A DNA stretch of 64,000 nucleotides from assembly GCF_016342405.1 (NCBI RefSeq), contig NZ_JAEINN010000017.1, positions 36,392-100,391 of the forward strand, in the 5' to 3' direction. The position numbers and the translations under genes were made by a program. Source of the DNA: Maridesulfovibrio ferrireducens. Its GTDB lineage: Bacteria > Desulfobacterota > Desulfovibrionia > Desulfovibrionales > Desulfovibrionaceae. The notes below the pieces were generated by a model. It was not told where the DNA came from and did no database searches. It was given only the letters and a program-made list of their open reading frames with translations. Below, piece by piece: positions 53,295 to 62,114 of this stretch; position 1 is the first letter of the stretch; every line of letters begins with the position of its first letter.

Positions 53295-53633
53295 ATGACA
53301 ATGGAAGCTGAATTTTTGGAAGATGAACATCTGGAAGCGGAAAGTATTAAAAAAGAGCATCGCAGATTAACTGAACAGTTTCTGGCGGATGTTAAAGCTA
53401 CTTTCGGTTCACCGCACGGCAAGCGTATTTTTACTTTTATGCTTGAGCAGGGCGGAGTCAACGCAATTCTTTATTCCAAAGAAGCAGACATTTATCGGAA
53501 TGTGGCTGTTCATGATTTTGTAGTTGAAAATGTACTTGCTCCTGTTGTTACGGCAGATGAGGAAATCTATCTTTCAATTATTCGTGACCGTGCAGAAAAA
53601 CTGAGGAACGAGGAGGATAAGAAAAATGAGTGA
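53295..53633 (+). CDS. Bbp19-like phage protein
   Basis: The 112-residue protein (ATG at 53295 after AGGAGG) has the pattern LADVKATFGSPHGKRIFTFM then GVNAILYSKEADIYRNVAVHD, resembling the Bbp19 family found beside podovirus head genes. It is acidic and helical. It overlaps the scaffold gene by 8 nt. Likely a head-assembly accessory protein. Confidence 0.6.
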   Translation: MTMEAEFLEDEHLEAESIKKEHRRLTEQFLADVKATFGSPHGKRIFTFMLEQGGVNAILYSKEADIYRNVAVHDFVVENVLAPVVTADEEIYLSIIRDRAEKLRNEEDKKNE

Positions 53634-54258
53634 TGACGTTGCACCTGAAGAATCGCAGGCGGGAACAACCCCTGTAGATGGTAACGAACAGGCAAAGGAA
53701 TTGCCATCAATTCTTGGCGGTGATGACGCGGAAGATGAAAATCAGCGAAACCGTGAAGGTGAAATTAAGGAAGGTGAGCCGACTCTTCGTTCTGCCCCGC
53801 AAGTTGACCCGGCTGATTATGAAATAAATTATGGGGAAGGAGTAGAAATACCGTCCCATATTGATAAGCATTTTAGAGATTTTGCCCGTGAAAACGGTGT
53901 GACTGGCGAAATGGCACAAAAGCTGGTTGATTTTAATAACAAGCTTGAAGTGGCAAGAAGGCAGGATCACGAACAGCAGATTTATAAGTGGGCTGAGCAG
54001 ATAAATTCACTTCCCGGCTGGCAGGGTAATGCTTTCAGACAGAATGTGAGTGTTGCAAACAAAGCAATGAAGGCTTTTGCCTCACCTGAGCTTGTAAACA
54101 TGATCAAAAATTCAGGTTACAATAATCATCCAGAGGTTGTTAAAGCGTTTCACGGAATCGGGATGCGCATGTCTGAAGATTCTTATGTGGACAGCCCGAA
54201 GCCGACAGGAAGGAAGAAAACAATCGGAGAAATTCTTTATCCTAATCAGCCTGTTTAA
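53626..54258 (+). CDS. Head scaffolding protein
   Basis: The 210-residue protein is very acidic at the N-terminus (GGDDAEDENQRNREGEIKEG) and helical in the C-terminal half (ENGVTGEMAQKLVDFNNKLE), ending with a basic tail. Its place directly before the major capsid gene, its charge and length all fit a podovirus scaffold (T7 gp9 type). It should direct procapsid assembly and then leave. Confidence 0.82.
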   Translation: MSDDVAPEESQAGTTPVDGNEQAKELPSILGGDDAEDENQRNREGEIKEGEPTLRSAPQVDPADYEINYGEGVEIPSHIDKHFRDFARENGVTGEMAQKLVDFNNKLEVARRQDHEQQIYKWAEQINSLPGWQGNAFRQNVSVANKAMKAFASPELVNMIKNSGYNNHPEVVKAFHGIGMRMSEDSYVDSPKPTGRKKTIGEILYPNQPV

Positions 54259-54363
54259 TTTTTATTGATAATTGTTCGCTGTCAGCGATTAATTATATAT
54301 TCTGAACGCTTAAAGCGCCTTTAAATTAGAGCCTCCAGAAGGCCGATTTCAAGGAGATTTTTT

Positions 54364-55332
54364 ATGGGAACTATTGGTAACAACGCACTTACTCTTGCAG
54401 AATGGTCTACACGTGTTGATCCAAGCGGCGATGTCGCTGCTGTCGTGGAAACACTTTCACAGACTAACGAAATTCTCGAAGATGCCGCATGGGTTGAAGG
54501 CAATCTGCCGACCGGTCACAGAACGACCGTTCGTACTGATCTGCCGACTGTAAGCTGGCGTAAGCTTAACTACGGTATTAAACCCAGCAAATCCCGCACA
54601 AAACAGGTTGATGATACCTGCGGTATGCTGGAATCTTATGCGGAAATGGACAAGGCGTTGTCTGAACTCAATGGTAATACTTCCACCTTCCGTATTTCAG
54701 AAGAGCGAGCGTTCCTCGAAGCAATGAATCAGGAATTTGCAGATACTTTTGTCTACGGTGACACCGCGCTTGAGCCTGAAAAATATCTGGGACTTTCTCC
54801 CCGTTTCAGCAATCTCGAACACGATAATGTAGTCAATTTCGGTGGAACAGGCGATAACTGCACTTCAATATGGATTGTGTGCTGGTCCGATCAGACTGTT
54901 CATTTCACCTTCCCTAAAGGCAGCACCGGCGGCTTGACTCATAAGGATCTTGGCGAGGTTACTCTCGAAGATGCAAACGGCGGTAAATATCAGGGACTCC
55001 GTACCCATTTCAAGTGGACTCCGGGCCTTGTTGTCCGCGACTGGCGCTATGTAATGCGTGTCGCTTCCATTGATACCACTAATTTCGGCACCGAATCTTT
55101 ACGCCATGCGCTGATTCAGGCTTTGAACAAAATACCCAACACAAACATGGGTAAAACTGTAATTTATTGCAACCAGACCATCAAAACTCAGCTTGATATT
55201 GAAGCCTCCGACAAAAATAATGTCATGCTTAAAACAGAGAACTGGGAAGGTAAGCCTGTGACAACCTTCTGGGGCTGTCCGATTCGCAGAGTTGATTCTA
55301 TTCTCAATACTGAGTCTGCAATCATTGCTTAG
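54364..55332 (+). CDS. Major capsid protein (HK97 fold, SU10/Bbp17-like)
   Basis: The 322-residue protein shows EISVRTDLPTVSWRKLNYG-like and FADTFVYGDTALEPEKYLGL patterns typical of this capsid family, followed by GLRTHFKWTPGLVVRDWRYV. It forms the icosahedral shell. Full length and intact frame show that the capsid gene is under selection or recent. An AAGGAG site precedes the ATG. Confidence 0.9.
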   Translation: MGTIGNNALTLAEWSTRVDPSGDVAAVVETLSQTNEILEDAAWVEGNLPTGHRTTVRTDLPTVSWRKLNYGIKPSKSRTKQVDDTCGMLESYAEMDKALSELNGNTSTFRISEERAFLEAMNQEFADTFVYGDTALEPEKYLGLSPRFSNLEHDNVVNFGGTGDNCTSIWIVCWSDQTVHFTFPKGSTGGLTHKDLGEVTLEDANGGKYQGLRTHFKWTPGLVVRDWRYVMRVASIDTTNFGTESLRHALIQALNKIPNTNMGKTVIYCNQTIKTQLDIEASDKNNVMLKTENWEGKPVTTFWGCPIRRVDSILNTESAIIA

Positions 55333-55381
55333 CTACTGAGCCGTTCGGGTTTTAAACTGATAAAATTTTAAGGAGATTCAT

Positions 55382-55774
55382 ATGTATTTGGATAATGAAC
55401 TTTGTTTTGGCGAAGAACAGGCAATAACCGGAAATACCATTTCTGAAAATGTTATTTATGTCGGTGAAGATTGCGGTAGCGGTAACAATGTTAAAATTAA
55501 AGTCTTCGTGGATGGTGAAGATTTTGCGGGGCTCACAGATTTGAGAATCGCATTGCAGGGATCTGAAAATGACACCTTCGGACTTTATGATACCGTTTTT
55601 GAATCCGGTCCTATTCCGGTTGCAAGCCTGATTAAAGGCTACAGTTTTCCGCTTCCGTCTCTCCCTGTGAAGCATAAAGCTTATGTAAGGCTTTCTTTCA
55701 CCGTTGGCGGAAGTGATGCAACTTCCGGTAAAATCAGCGGCTATGTGATTCTGGATGATCAGACCAACGTATAG
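55382..55774 (+). CDS. Bbp16-like capsid cement protein
   Basis: The 130-residue beta-rich protein (VKIKVFVDGEDFAGLTDLRI, GYSFPLPSLPVKHKAYVRLS) resembles the Bbp16 cement protein of Bordetella phage BPP-1, and has the usual place after the capsid gene. It would decorate and stabilise the shell. AAGGAG precedes the ATG. Confidence 0.65.
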   Translation: MYLDNELCFGEEQAITGNTISENVIYVGEDCGSGNNVKIKVFVDGEDFAGLTDLRIALQGSENDTFGLYDTVFESGPIPVASLIKGYSFPLPSLPVKHKAYVRLSFTVGGSDATSGKISGYVILDDQTNV

Positions 55775-55789
55775 CTCAAAGAGATTATT

Positions 55790-56062
55790 TTGAAATATAT
55801 TTGTAAAGAGAATTGTTACGCAAGGAATCCGCAGGGCGTATTCCAGCGCTTCAACAGCGGAGATGAGGCTGATTTCGGTGACGCTGCGATCGTTCCTGCT
55901 CATTTCAAAAAAGTAGACGGCGGTTCCGGTAACTTTGCTGACAGCGGCATTAAAAGTGAAAGAGATGAGCTTATAGATAAGCTTAAAGATTTCGGAATCG
56001 CTTTTTCCCCGAAAGATAGTTTACCTAAATTGCGCAAACTGATGAAAGAGGCAGATTTATAG
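55790..56062 (+). CDS. Small protein closing the head module
   Basis: A 90-residue protein using a TTG start with AAAGAG upstream. The N-terminus is Cys-bearing and beta-like (YICKENCYARNPQGVFQRFN), the C-terminus a helix-rich segment with a SAP/HeH-like pattern (ELIDKLKDFGIAFSPKDSLP, KLRKLMKEADL). The last part resembles small DNA-binding or head-tail joining motifs in phage proteins. Function unknown. Confidence 0.6.
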   Translation: MKYICKENCYARNPQGVFQRFNSGDEADFGDAAIVPAHFKKVDGGSGNFADSGIKSERDELIDKLKDFGIAFSPKDSLPKLRKLMKEADL

Positions 56063-56121
56063 GGAAATAAATATATAACTACTTTTGCTAGTAGCCTTAA
56101 GTTATTCAGGTAAACCTTTCG

Positions 56122-56150
56122 CCCCCGGAATTTATTCCGGGGGTTTTTTA
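56122..56150 (+). terminator. Terminator closing module 2
   Basis: CCCCCGGAA-TTTA-TTCCGGGGG, perfect 9-bp stem, followed by TTTTTTATTT. Confidence 0.92.
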
Positions 56151-56164
56151 TTTATAAAATTATC

Positions 56165-56212
56165 AAGCCGGACCTGACTCGGCTTATTCATGTCCGGCTT
56201 GTTCGTTATCCT
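56165..56212 (+). promoter_or_regulatory. Module promoter element, copy 3
   Basis: AAGCCGGAC (56165-56173) pairs perfectly with GTCCGGCTT (56192-56200). Inner sequence CTGA, CTCGGCTTAT, TCAT is the second sequence variant. The -10-like TATCCT at 56207-56212 lies exactly 10 nt after GTCCG (56192-56196). It drives the Rhs module. Confidence 0.85.
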
Positions 56213-56299
56213 CTGCTTATTAAGGCAAACGATTGTCGCCAAAATTCAGAATAGGTCTGTATTTTGCGAGGCAATCACAAAAGCAAATGGAGATGAAAT

Positions 56300-58369
56300 A
56301 TGATTTACCCCGGTGGTTACAAATTAAGAGAGAAAGAAGGAAAGGATATTCCAATCAATGTTCGTCTGTACAAAAACTCGCTACCTCCCGAAGACATTCT
56401 GGAAATGATGTACGATGTTGTTCCGAATTCTATTCTTGAGGGGCCGGAAGAAATGGACAGCCCCTATTATTGCCTAAAAGAATTTCCAGCCCATGAACGC
56501 ATGTATCCAAGCATGATGTCCCCTGAACGCAAAGCTTTGTGGGAAAGTAAGCTTAGAGAGATGGAATACGAAAAAGAATATCTTAAGAAAACCAAGCGTA
56601 ATCTCTACGCTAAGTTTATTTCTGAAAATCCAGAACTGCCGCTTGTTAAAGATTTGAGAAACACTCAATACGGGCAGGAACTACTCGCAGAAGTCGCAAG
56701 AAATCAGCCCCGTCAACCTGAAACAGGTACGGGCGAACATATTTATGATGAACATAAAAGGGATTCCGTGGATGTTGAAGCTGTCGAATCATATCAAACA
56801 AAATGGTTCATGATTCCGAATTCGGAAGAAGAATTTTCACTACTCGCCACTGAACGAGATGAGAACGGCAGAATCATATACACGGGCATAGTTCTTGATC
56901 CAGAGCCGATTGAACGTGAATATGAATACGACAACGGTGGCAGACTCAGCAAAGTTCTCTGCGATAACGTTGTCATCGAACATTATCAGTACGGAAAAAA
57001 CGGAGAACGTTTATTCGCGGAAACTCGGCAGACAAAACCAAGATTATTTAAGTACGGCCAGAATATGCAACTCCTGCAAGCTGGCGAAGTAAAATATATG
57101 TACGACAACCAAGGCCGCATGATCATGAAAACTGATCTTGGACAAGTAACTCGTTACTCGTATTTAGAGTCCGGCCCGCTTCACGAAGTTCGTTTACCGG
57201 ACGGACGAAGAATCGAATATACCTCTGATCCTCTGGGGCGGAGAATTGCGAAATCTATCAACGGCAAGGTTGTAGAAAAATATCTCTGGCAGGATTTGAC
57301 TACGCTGGTTGCCGTGACAGACTGGGAGGGATTACACCCAAAAGTATTTACCTATAACGAAGAAGGCGATCCTGTCAGCATGACTTTTGAAGGAAGCTCC
57401 TTTCTTTTTGCTACAAATCAAGTCGGGACAATCTTCATGGTTGCGGACGAAAGAGGTTATGATGTAAAGCGGATTATATATGATTCGTTTGGGAATGCAT
57501 TGCTCGATAGCGGAGCCGGTCTGGATGTATGTTTAGGATTCGCCGCGGGACTGATAGACAAAGATACCGGACTCGTACATTTGGGATATCGTGAATACGA
57601 CCCTACCATCGGAAGGTTCATAACTCCCGACCCAATAGGTTTAGCTGGCGGGGATGTGGATGTTTATGGTTACTGCCTCGACGATCCTATTAATTTTCAT
57701 GATCGGACGGGGTTGGCTGGGGAGAGTGAAGAAAAGAAAGAAGGAGCTTTTTCAAAAATAATCGCAGGATTACGTAAAGCTTCAACTGCAATCCCGAAAG
57801 GACTTGAAGGGGCAGCGGAAAAAAGCATTAAGGGTATCAAAAAAGCTACTACCGAAGGTGGAAAGGCTGCGGTAGAAGCTCTTGATAAGGGGGCAGATGC
57901 AGCGGGTGAGGCTGTTGGGAAAACTGTAGATGAATTTAAAAATAATAAGGAATTGCGAAATACGACTTTAGGCTTAGTCGCAATTCCTGCTGCAATTGCA
58001 GGCGCTGGACTTATAGGGACCACTGCTACAGGGGCAGCTCTTGGAAAAATGGCTTTTTCCACGGGAAAAATGGCATTAAAGCAATCAAAAACAATTGCTC
58101 GAAGAGCAGACAAGGCTGGGAAGAAAGTTCTCGAAAAAGTTAAGGATAAGTCGCTGAAAACAGCAATTAGGGTAGACAGGAAAATTGATAAAACAATTGC
58201 TTCTAACAAAAAACTTACAAAAATCGGGCGGAAAAACTTAACAGATTATGTTACAAGTCTGAATCCCTCGACTCCTCCGACTCCGTCTCTTGGAGGTCTT
58301 GCCGCGTCTGGAACGGTAATGGCTGTTGAATATATAGAAAAGTTACATCGCGCAATAAAAAATGACTAA
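56300..58369 (+). CDS. Rhs-repeat protein with variable-type C-terminus
   Basis: The 689-residue protein has a unique N-terminus (1-190, charged helical), RHS/YD repeats (about 205-400; REYEYDNGGRLSKVL, YMYDNQGRMIMKTDL, EYTSDPLGRRIAKSI) and the RHS core (YDSFGNALLD, LVHLGYREYDPTIGRFITPD, PIGLAGGDVDVYGYCLDD then PINFHDRTGLAG). The usual DPxGL at the junction reads DRTGL. Beyond it lies a C-terminal domain (about 475-689) with hydrophobic helix LGLVAIPAAIAGAGLIGTTA and a Lys-rich helical end. In other Rhs proteins this part is a toxin. It is driven by the particle-type promoter. Confidence 0.85.
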   Translation: MIYPGGYKLREKEGKDIPINVRLYKNSLPPEDILEMMYDVVPNSILEGPEEMDSPYYCLKEFPAHERMYPSMMSPERKALWESKLREMEYEKEYLKKTKRNLYAKFISENPELPLVKDLRNTQYGQELLAEVARNQPRQPETGTGEHIYDEHKRDSVDVEAVESYQTKWFMIPNSEEEFSLLATERDENGRIIYTGIVLDPEPIEREYEYDNGGRLSKVLCDNVVIEHYQYGKNGERLFAETRQTKPRLFKYGQNMQLLQAGEVKYMYDNQGRMIMKTDLGQVTRYSYLESGPLHEVRLPDGRRIEYTSDPLGRRIAKSINGKVVEKYLWQDLTTLVAVTDWEGLHPKVFTYNEEGDPVSMTFEGSSFLFATNQVGTIFMVADERGYDVKRIIYDSFGNALLDSGAGLDVCLGFAAGLIDKDTGLVHLGYREYDPTIGRFITPDPIGLAGGDVDVYGYCLDDPINFHDRTGLAGESEEKKEGAFSKIIAGLRKASTAIPKGLEGAAEKSIKGIKKATTEGGKAAVEALDKGADAAGEAVGKTVDEFKNNKELRNTTLGLVAIPAAIAGAGLIGTTATGAALGKMAFSTGKMALKQSKTIARRADKAGKKVLEKVKDKSLKTAIRVDRKIDKTIASNKKLTKIGRKNLTDYVTSLNPSTPPTPSLGGLAASGTVMAVEYIEKLHRAIKND

Positions 58370-58386
58370 ATTAAACGGGCAGTTAT

Positions 58387-58764
58387 ATGACAATTAAAGT
58401 AATATGCATCGCCATTGGACTACTATGCATATCGGTAGCAACGCCTCAGCCTTATGGAATAATTCCTTCATTTAGAGGTTTTCCACTAAATGAGCCTGCG
58501 CGATGGGTAATTGCTTTTGGAGGTGTCATAATTATTTTATACAACTTATTTTACAAACAATCGAAAGATCCCTCGAAGATTATTTTTTATGAAAATACTA
58601 TTTGCCCCAAGTGTGAAACAACTTTCATAAAAGGTAGCCCTGTTCCCGACTCAATATGCCCTAAATGCAAAATTCAGCTAGAGCCTTTGGATGGTTTTTA
58701 TGAACGGCATCCCAGCTTAAAAAACGTAGCGGAAAAACGTTCAGAAAAAAAGGAAGACAACTAA
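58387..58764 (+). CDS. Two-helix membrane protein with zinc ribbon
   Basis: The 125-residue protein has two membrane helices (VICIAIGLLCISVA and WVIAFGGVIIILYNLFY) and a cytosolic zinc ribbon (CPKCETT, then CPKCKIQ 19 residues on). It follows the Rhs gene by 17 nt and precedes the terminator, so it is cotranscribed. The position immediately downstream of an Rhs C-terminal domain is where an immunity protein is expected, and a membrane location fits a membrane-acting toxin domain. This is inference; no immunity family was recognised. Confidence 0.6.
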   Translation: MTIKVICIAIGLLCISVATPQPYGIIPSFRGFPLNEPARWVIAFGGVIIILYNLFYKQSKDPSKIIFYENTICPKCETTFIKGSPVPDSICPKCKIQLEPLDGFYERHPSLKNVAEKRSEKKEDN

Positions 58765-58772
58765 CCATATCA

Positions 58773-58799
58773 GCCCCGACTTCGGTCGGGGCATTTTTT
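58773..58799 (+). terminator. Terminator closing the Rhs module
   Basis: GCCCCGAC-TTCG-GTCGGGGC tetraloop hairpin followed by ATTTTTTT. Confidence 0.93.
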
Positions 58800-58816
58800 T
58801 ATCAAAAAAAAACACC

Positions 58817-58863
58817 CCCCGGACCTGACTCGGCTTATTCATGTCCGCCCTATCTTTTATCCT
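58817..58863 (+). promoter_or_regulatory. Module promoter element, copy 4
   Basis: CCGGACCTGA, CTCGGCTTAT, TCATGTCCG, then 10 nt and the -10-like TATCCT at 58858-58863, followed by TAGGGG. It lies directly after the Rhs-module terminator and serves the tail module. Confidence 0.85.
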
Positions 58864-58921
58864 GACTTTGTAGGGGATTCATTAATTGAATTGTAACCAT
58901 AACAAAGACAGGAGAATTTAC

Positions 58922-59515
58922 GTGGCAATTTCAGAAGTTAAAATTTGTAATCTTGCGCTTAGAAAACTTGGAGCAAGGCTTATTGAATCGCTCAGCGACA
59001 GTTCACAGGAGGCCGTGACTTGTAATCTATTTTATGAGCAGGTTCGTGACGCGGTTTTGCGGGATCATCCTTGGAATTTTGCAACATGCCGTTGCAGACT
59101 GGCTAAGCTTGCACAGGGACCGGCCTTCGGTTTTTCTTTTCAGTATCAGGTACCGGTGGATTGTCTTCATCTGCGCCAACTAAGCCGGGCCGATGATGAA
59201 TTCGTTGTTGAAGGTGATAAAATCCTTACAAATATAGATGGAGCTTCCGCCATTTACACCAGCAAAGTCAGCAATCCGGTACTTTTTGACTCTTCGTTTG
59301 TGATGGCTTTTTCCGCACGTCTTGCCGCAGAAATGGCGGACGATATCACTGGGTCATCTTCCAAAGCCAGAGAGATGTGGACGCTTTATTTGAATGCAAT
59401 GCAGTCCGCCAGACTGGCGGATTCCTCTGAAGGGCGTGAGGATGAGATTTTGAATGATCCGTGGCTTGAAGCTCGCGGAATACATGGTCTTGATTCACCC
59501 GTGTGGAGGGCGTAG
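58922..59515 (+). CDS. Tail tubular protein A (T7 gp11-like)
   Basis: The 197-residue protein begins MAISEVKICNLALRKLGARL, the standard start of podovirus tail tubular protein A, with EVRDAVLRDHPWNFATC-like continuation. GTG at 58922 follows ACAGGAG. It forms the gatekeeper ring below the portal. It overlaps no neighbour, with gene B following after 2 nt. Confidence 0.9.
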   Translation: MAISEVKICNLALRKLGARLIESLSDSSQEAVTCNLFYEQVRDAVLRDHPWNFATCRCRLAKLAQGPAFGFSFQYQVPVDCLHLRQLSRADDEFVVEGDKILTNIDGASAIYTSKVSNPVLFDSSFVMAFSARLAAEMADDITGSSSKAREMWTLYLNAMQSARLADSSEGREDEILNDPWLEARGIHGLDSPVWRA

Positions 59516-59517
59516 CC

Positions 59518-61611
59518 GTGTCAGTATCATTAATAATGACCAATTTCAGCGCCGGGGAACTTTCACCTCGTCTCGGGGGGAGGGTTGATCTCGCAAAATA
59601 TTCAAACGGGCTGGCTGTACTTGAAAATATGTACACTCACCCGCATGGCGGAGCATCACGCAGAACCGGTTTCCGTTTCATCCGCGAAGTTATCGGGCGG
59701 GATTTAATGGTGCAAGGATGTTTTGATTCTGCGGACGGTTGGACAATCGGCGCAGGGTGGGCTGTTTCAGATTCAGCAGCATCCTGTGATGGAACGCAAA
59801 GCGTTTCTACGATTCTCAGTCGTGATATCGGTCTGATTGCGGGGCGTACGTATGAGTTCGGATTTAAAATCTCAAATTGTACTGGTGGTTCAGTTCAGAT
59901 TATTTCCGCAGCGGGAGGAGTCAGTGATTCAGCCTCTGCTGACGGTCTGTTTGTGTCGCGCCTTGAAGCTGGAGAATCCGGTTTAATCTCCATTCGTGCG
60001 GATGTGGATTTCATTGGTAAAGTTGAGTCGGTTTATGTGCGGGAAATAGGTCCGAAGGCGCGGCTTATTCCTTTTGAATTTTCCACGGAGCAGGCTTATG
60101 TCCTTGAATTTACCGACAACAATGTCAGAATTTATAAGGATAGCGGCATTGTTGTGGACGCAGATGGCGAACCCGTCGAGGTTCCCACCCCGTATACTGA
60201 GAGTGATTTGGAAAAAATTCGGTTTACTCAATCCGCAGACGTTATGTATCTCGTGCATCCTGAGGTTCAGCCTTATAAACTTTCCAGAACATCTCATGTC
60301 GATTGGACGGTGAAACTTGTGCCTTTTTTATCGCCGCCTGCCGAGTGGAACAGCGAGAAAGGATTTCCTTCGTGCGTGACGTTTTTTGAGGAGCGTTTAT
60401 GTTTTGCCGCAAGCCCTGCAAATCCGCAAACGGTCTGGATGAGCAAAAGCGGGGCTTATGAGAATTTTGGAGTTTCGGCTCCTGTGGTGGACGACGATGC
60501 CTGCACTTATACGTTATCCGCTGATCAGGTGAATGCTATTCGTTGGATGGTCAGTTCCAAGAAACTTATAATGGGAACATCCGGCGGAGAATGGTGGCTT
60601 TCCGGTGGTGGCAGTGCTGATTCTGTAACTCCTAATTCCGTGATGGTCCGACGTGAGACAACTCACGGATCAGCAGCTATTCCACCTGTTGTTGTCGGCG
60701 GCATCATGATTTTTCTGCAACGCGAAGGAAAAACGATTCGCGAACTTTCATATTCATTTGAAGCTGACGGTTACGTTGCTCCCGACCTTACCATTTTGGC
60801 TGAACATTTGACCCGGTCCAATACCATTACCGAGTGGGCATATCAACAGTCCCCTGATTCCATCGTCTGGATGATTCGGGATGATGGCGCTCTTTTGGGA
60901 CTTACTTATCAACGCGAGCACGAAGTTGTCGGTTACCACAGGCATGTTACAGATGGTAAATTCCGTTCTGTGTGCGTGATTCCGGGAGTCTCGCAGGAAG
61001 AGTTGTGGTGCGTGGTGGAACGGGAGGTTGAAGGTGTAAATCGTAGTTATATCGAGCGAATGGAAGAACAGTTTAACGGTGAAGATTCCGTTAGCGCTTT
61101 TTTTGTGGATTCCGGGCTTAGTTATGATCAGGACGTTGCTGATACTGTGTTTACGGGGCTTGATCATCTTGAAGGTAAGAAAGTCTCTATTCTTGCGGAC
61201 GGTGCTGTACGTCCTGATGTTGTGATTGAAAAAGGGCGCATCACACTGGCTTCCCCTGCGAAGGTTGTGCATGCGGGGCTTCCTTATACTTCAAATCTCA
61301 AAACTTTGCGCATAGAGGGCGGATCAATGACCGGTACTGCGCAGGGAAGCATGAAAAGGATATCTCATGTGACGGTGCGTCTGTTTCAGTCGCTCGGCTT
61401 GCAGGTGGGGTACGATAAAGACAATTTGGAGCGCACGCCTTTCCGTACTTCCGCAGATAAAATTGGAGGGCCGCCATCGCTTTTTGATGGAGATTATGAA
61501 GTTAAATTCAATCGCGGTTATGACCGTGACGGTCAGATTTATATTCGGCAGGATCAACCCTTACCGTTGACCGTACTGGCTCTTATTCCTCAAGTTTCGG
61601 TATATTCATGA
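59518..61611 (+). CDS. Tail tubular protein B (T7 gp12-like nozzle)
   Basis: The 697-residue protein starts with GTG at 59518 and reads MSVSLIMTNFSAGELSPRLG followed by GRVDLAKYSNGLAVLENMYT and HGGASRRTGFRF, diagnostic of the podovirus tail nozzle protein. A carbohydrate-binding-like beta insert is likely at residues about 70-175. It makes the short tail nozzle and carries the fibres. It overlaps the next gene by 4 nt. Confidence 0.92.
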   Translation: MSVSLIMTNFSAGELSPRLGGRVDLAKYSNGLAVLENMYTHPHGGASRRTGFRFIREVIGRDLMVQGCFDSADGWTIGAGWAVSDSAASCDGTQSVSTILSRDIGLIAGRTYEFGFKISNCTGGSVQIISAAGGVSDSASADGLFVSRLEAGESGLISIRADVDFIGKVESVYVREIGPKARLIPFEFSTEQAYVLEFTDNNVRIYKDSGIVVDADGEPVEVPTPYTESDLEKIRFTQSADVMYLVHPEVQPYKLSRTSHVDWTVKLVPFLSPPAEWNSEKGFPSCVTFFEERLCFAASPANPQTVWMSKSGAYENFGVSAPVVDDDACTYTLSADQVNAIRWMVSSKKLIMGTSGGEWWLSGGGSADSVTPNSVMVRRETTHGSAAIPPVVVGGIMIFLQREGKTIRELSYSFEADGYVAPDLTILAEHLTRSNTITEWAYQQSPDSIVWMIRDDGALLGLTYQREHEVVGYHRHVTDGKFRSVCVIPGVSQEELWCVVEREVEGVNRSYIERMEEQFNGEDSVSAFFVDSGLSYDQDVADTVFTGLDHLEGKKVSILADGAVRPDVVIEKGRITLASPAKVVHAGLPYTSNLKTLRIEGGSMTGTAQGSMKRISHVTVRLFQSLGLQVGYDKDNLERTPFRTSADKIGGPPSLFDGDYEVKFNRGYDRDGQIYIRQDQPLPLTVLALIPQVSVYS

Positions 61612-62114
61612 GTAGGCTGCCTAAGGGATGTAATCTTACTCTTGGTGTTCCTACAGTTTCGCATATTGAATTCATAGCAGAAGAAATTCGGCAGAGTGAT
61701 CGACAGGATATTGAGGGATTAAGTGCCGACAGTTCAGTGTTTGAGGTCATCATGAGGGACGTTGAAAAGTCTAAACTCGTGTATGCTCTTTATCTGGGCG
61801 AAAATCCTTATGCCGTTTTCGGAGTAATTCCCGGAGCTGTTTCAGGAACTGGAACTCCTTGGGTAGTTGGAACAAAAAATGTTGATAAAAAAACGATGCC
61901 GTTCGCAAGAGCTTCGTTGTCACTTTTGGAAATGTTGCAAAAGGAATTTCCTGTTTTTGAAACATTTGTATGCACTCAAAATAGGAAAAGTATCCTTTGG
62001 CATCGTTGGTGTGGTTTTAAATTTTATGGTGAAAAAATAAAACTCGGCCGTGACCTTTATTACCGGGCAACGCGAACAGCCGGAACAAAATTAAATAAAA
62101 ATGGAGATAGATAA
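61608..62114 (+). CDS. Internal virion protein A (T7 gp13-like, GNAT fold)
   Basis: The 168-residue protein has the DUF2833/gp13 pattern: YALYLGENPYAVFGVIPGAV, TPWVVGTKNVDKKTMPFARA, TFVCTQNRKSILWHRWCGFK. GNAT fold without the acetyl-CoA loop. In T7, gp13 is needed for virion morphogenesis. Its neighbours are the tail tubular B and gp14-like genes, exactly as in T7. Confidence 0.8.
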   Translation: MSRLPKGCNLTLGVPTVSHIEFIAEEIRQSDRQDIEGLSADSSVFEVIMRDVEKSKLVYALYLGENPYAVFGVIPGAVSGTGTPWVVGTKNVDKKTMPFARASLSLLEMLQKEFPVFETFVCTQNRKSILWHRWCGFKFYGEKIKLGRDLYYRATRTAGTKLNKNGDR

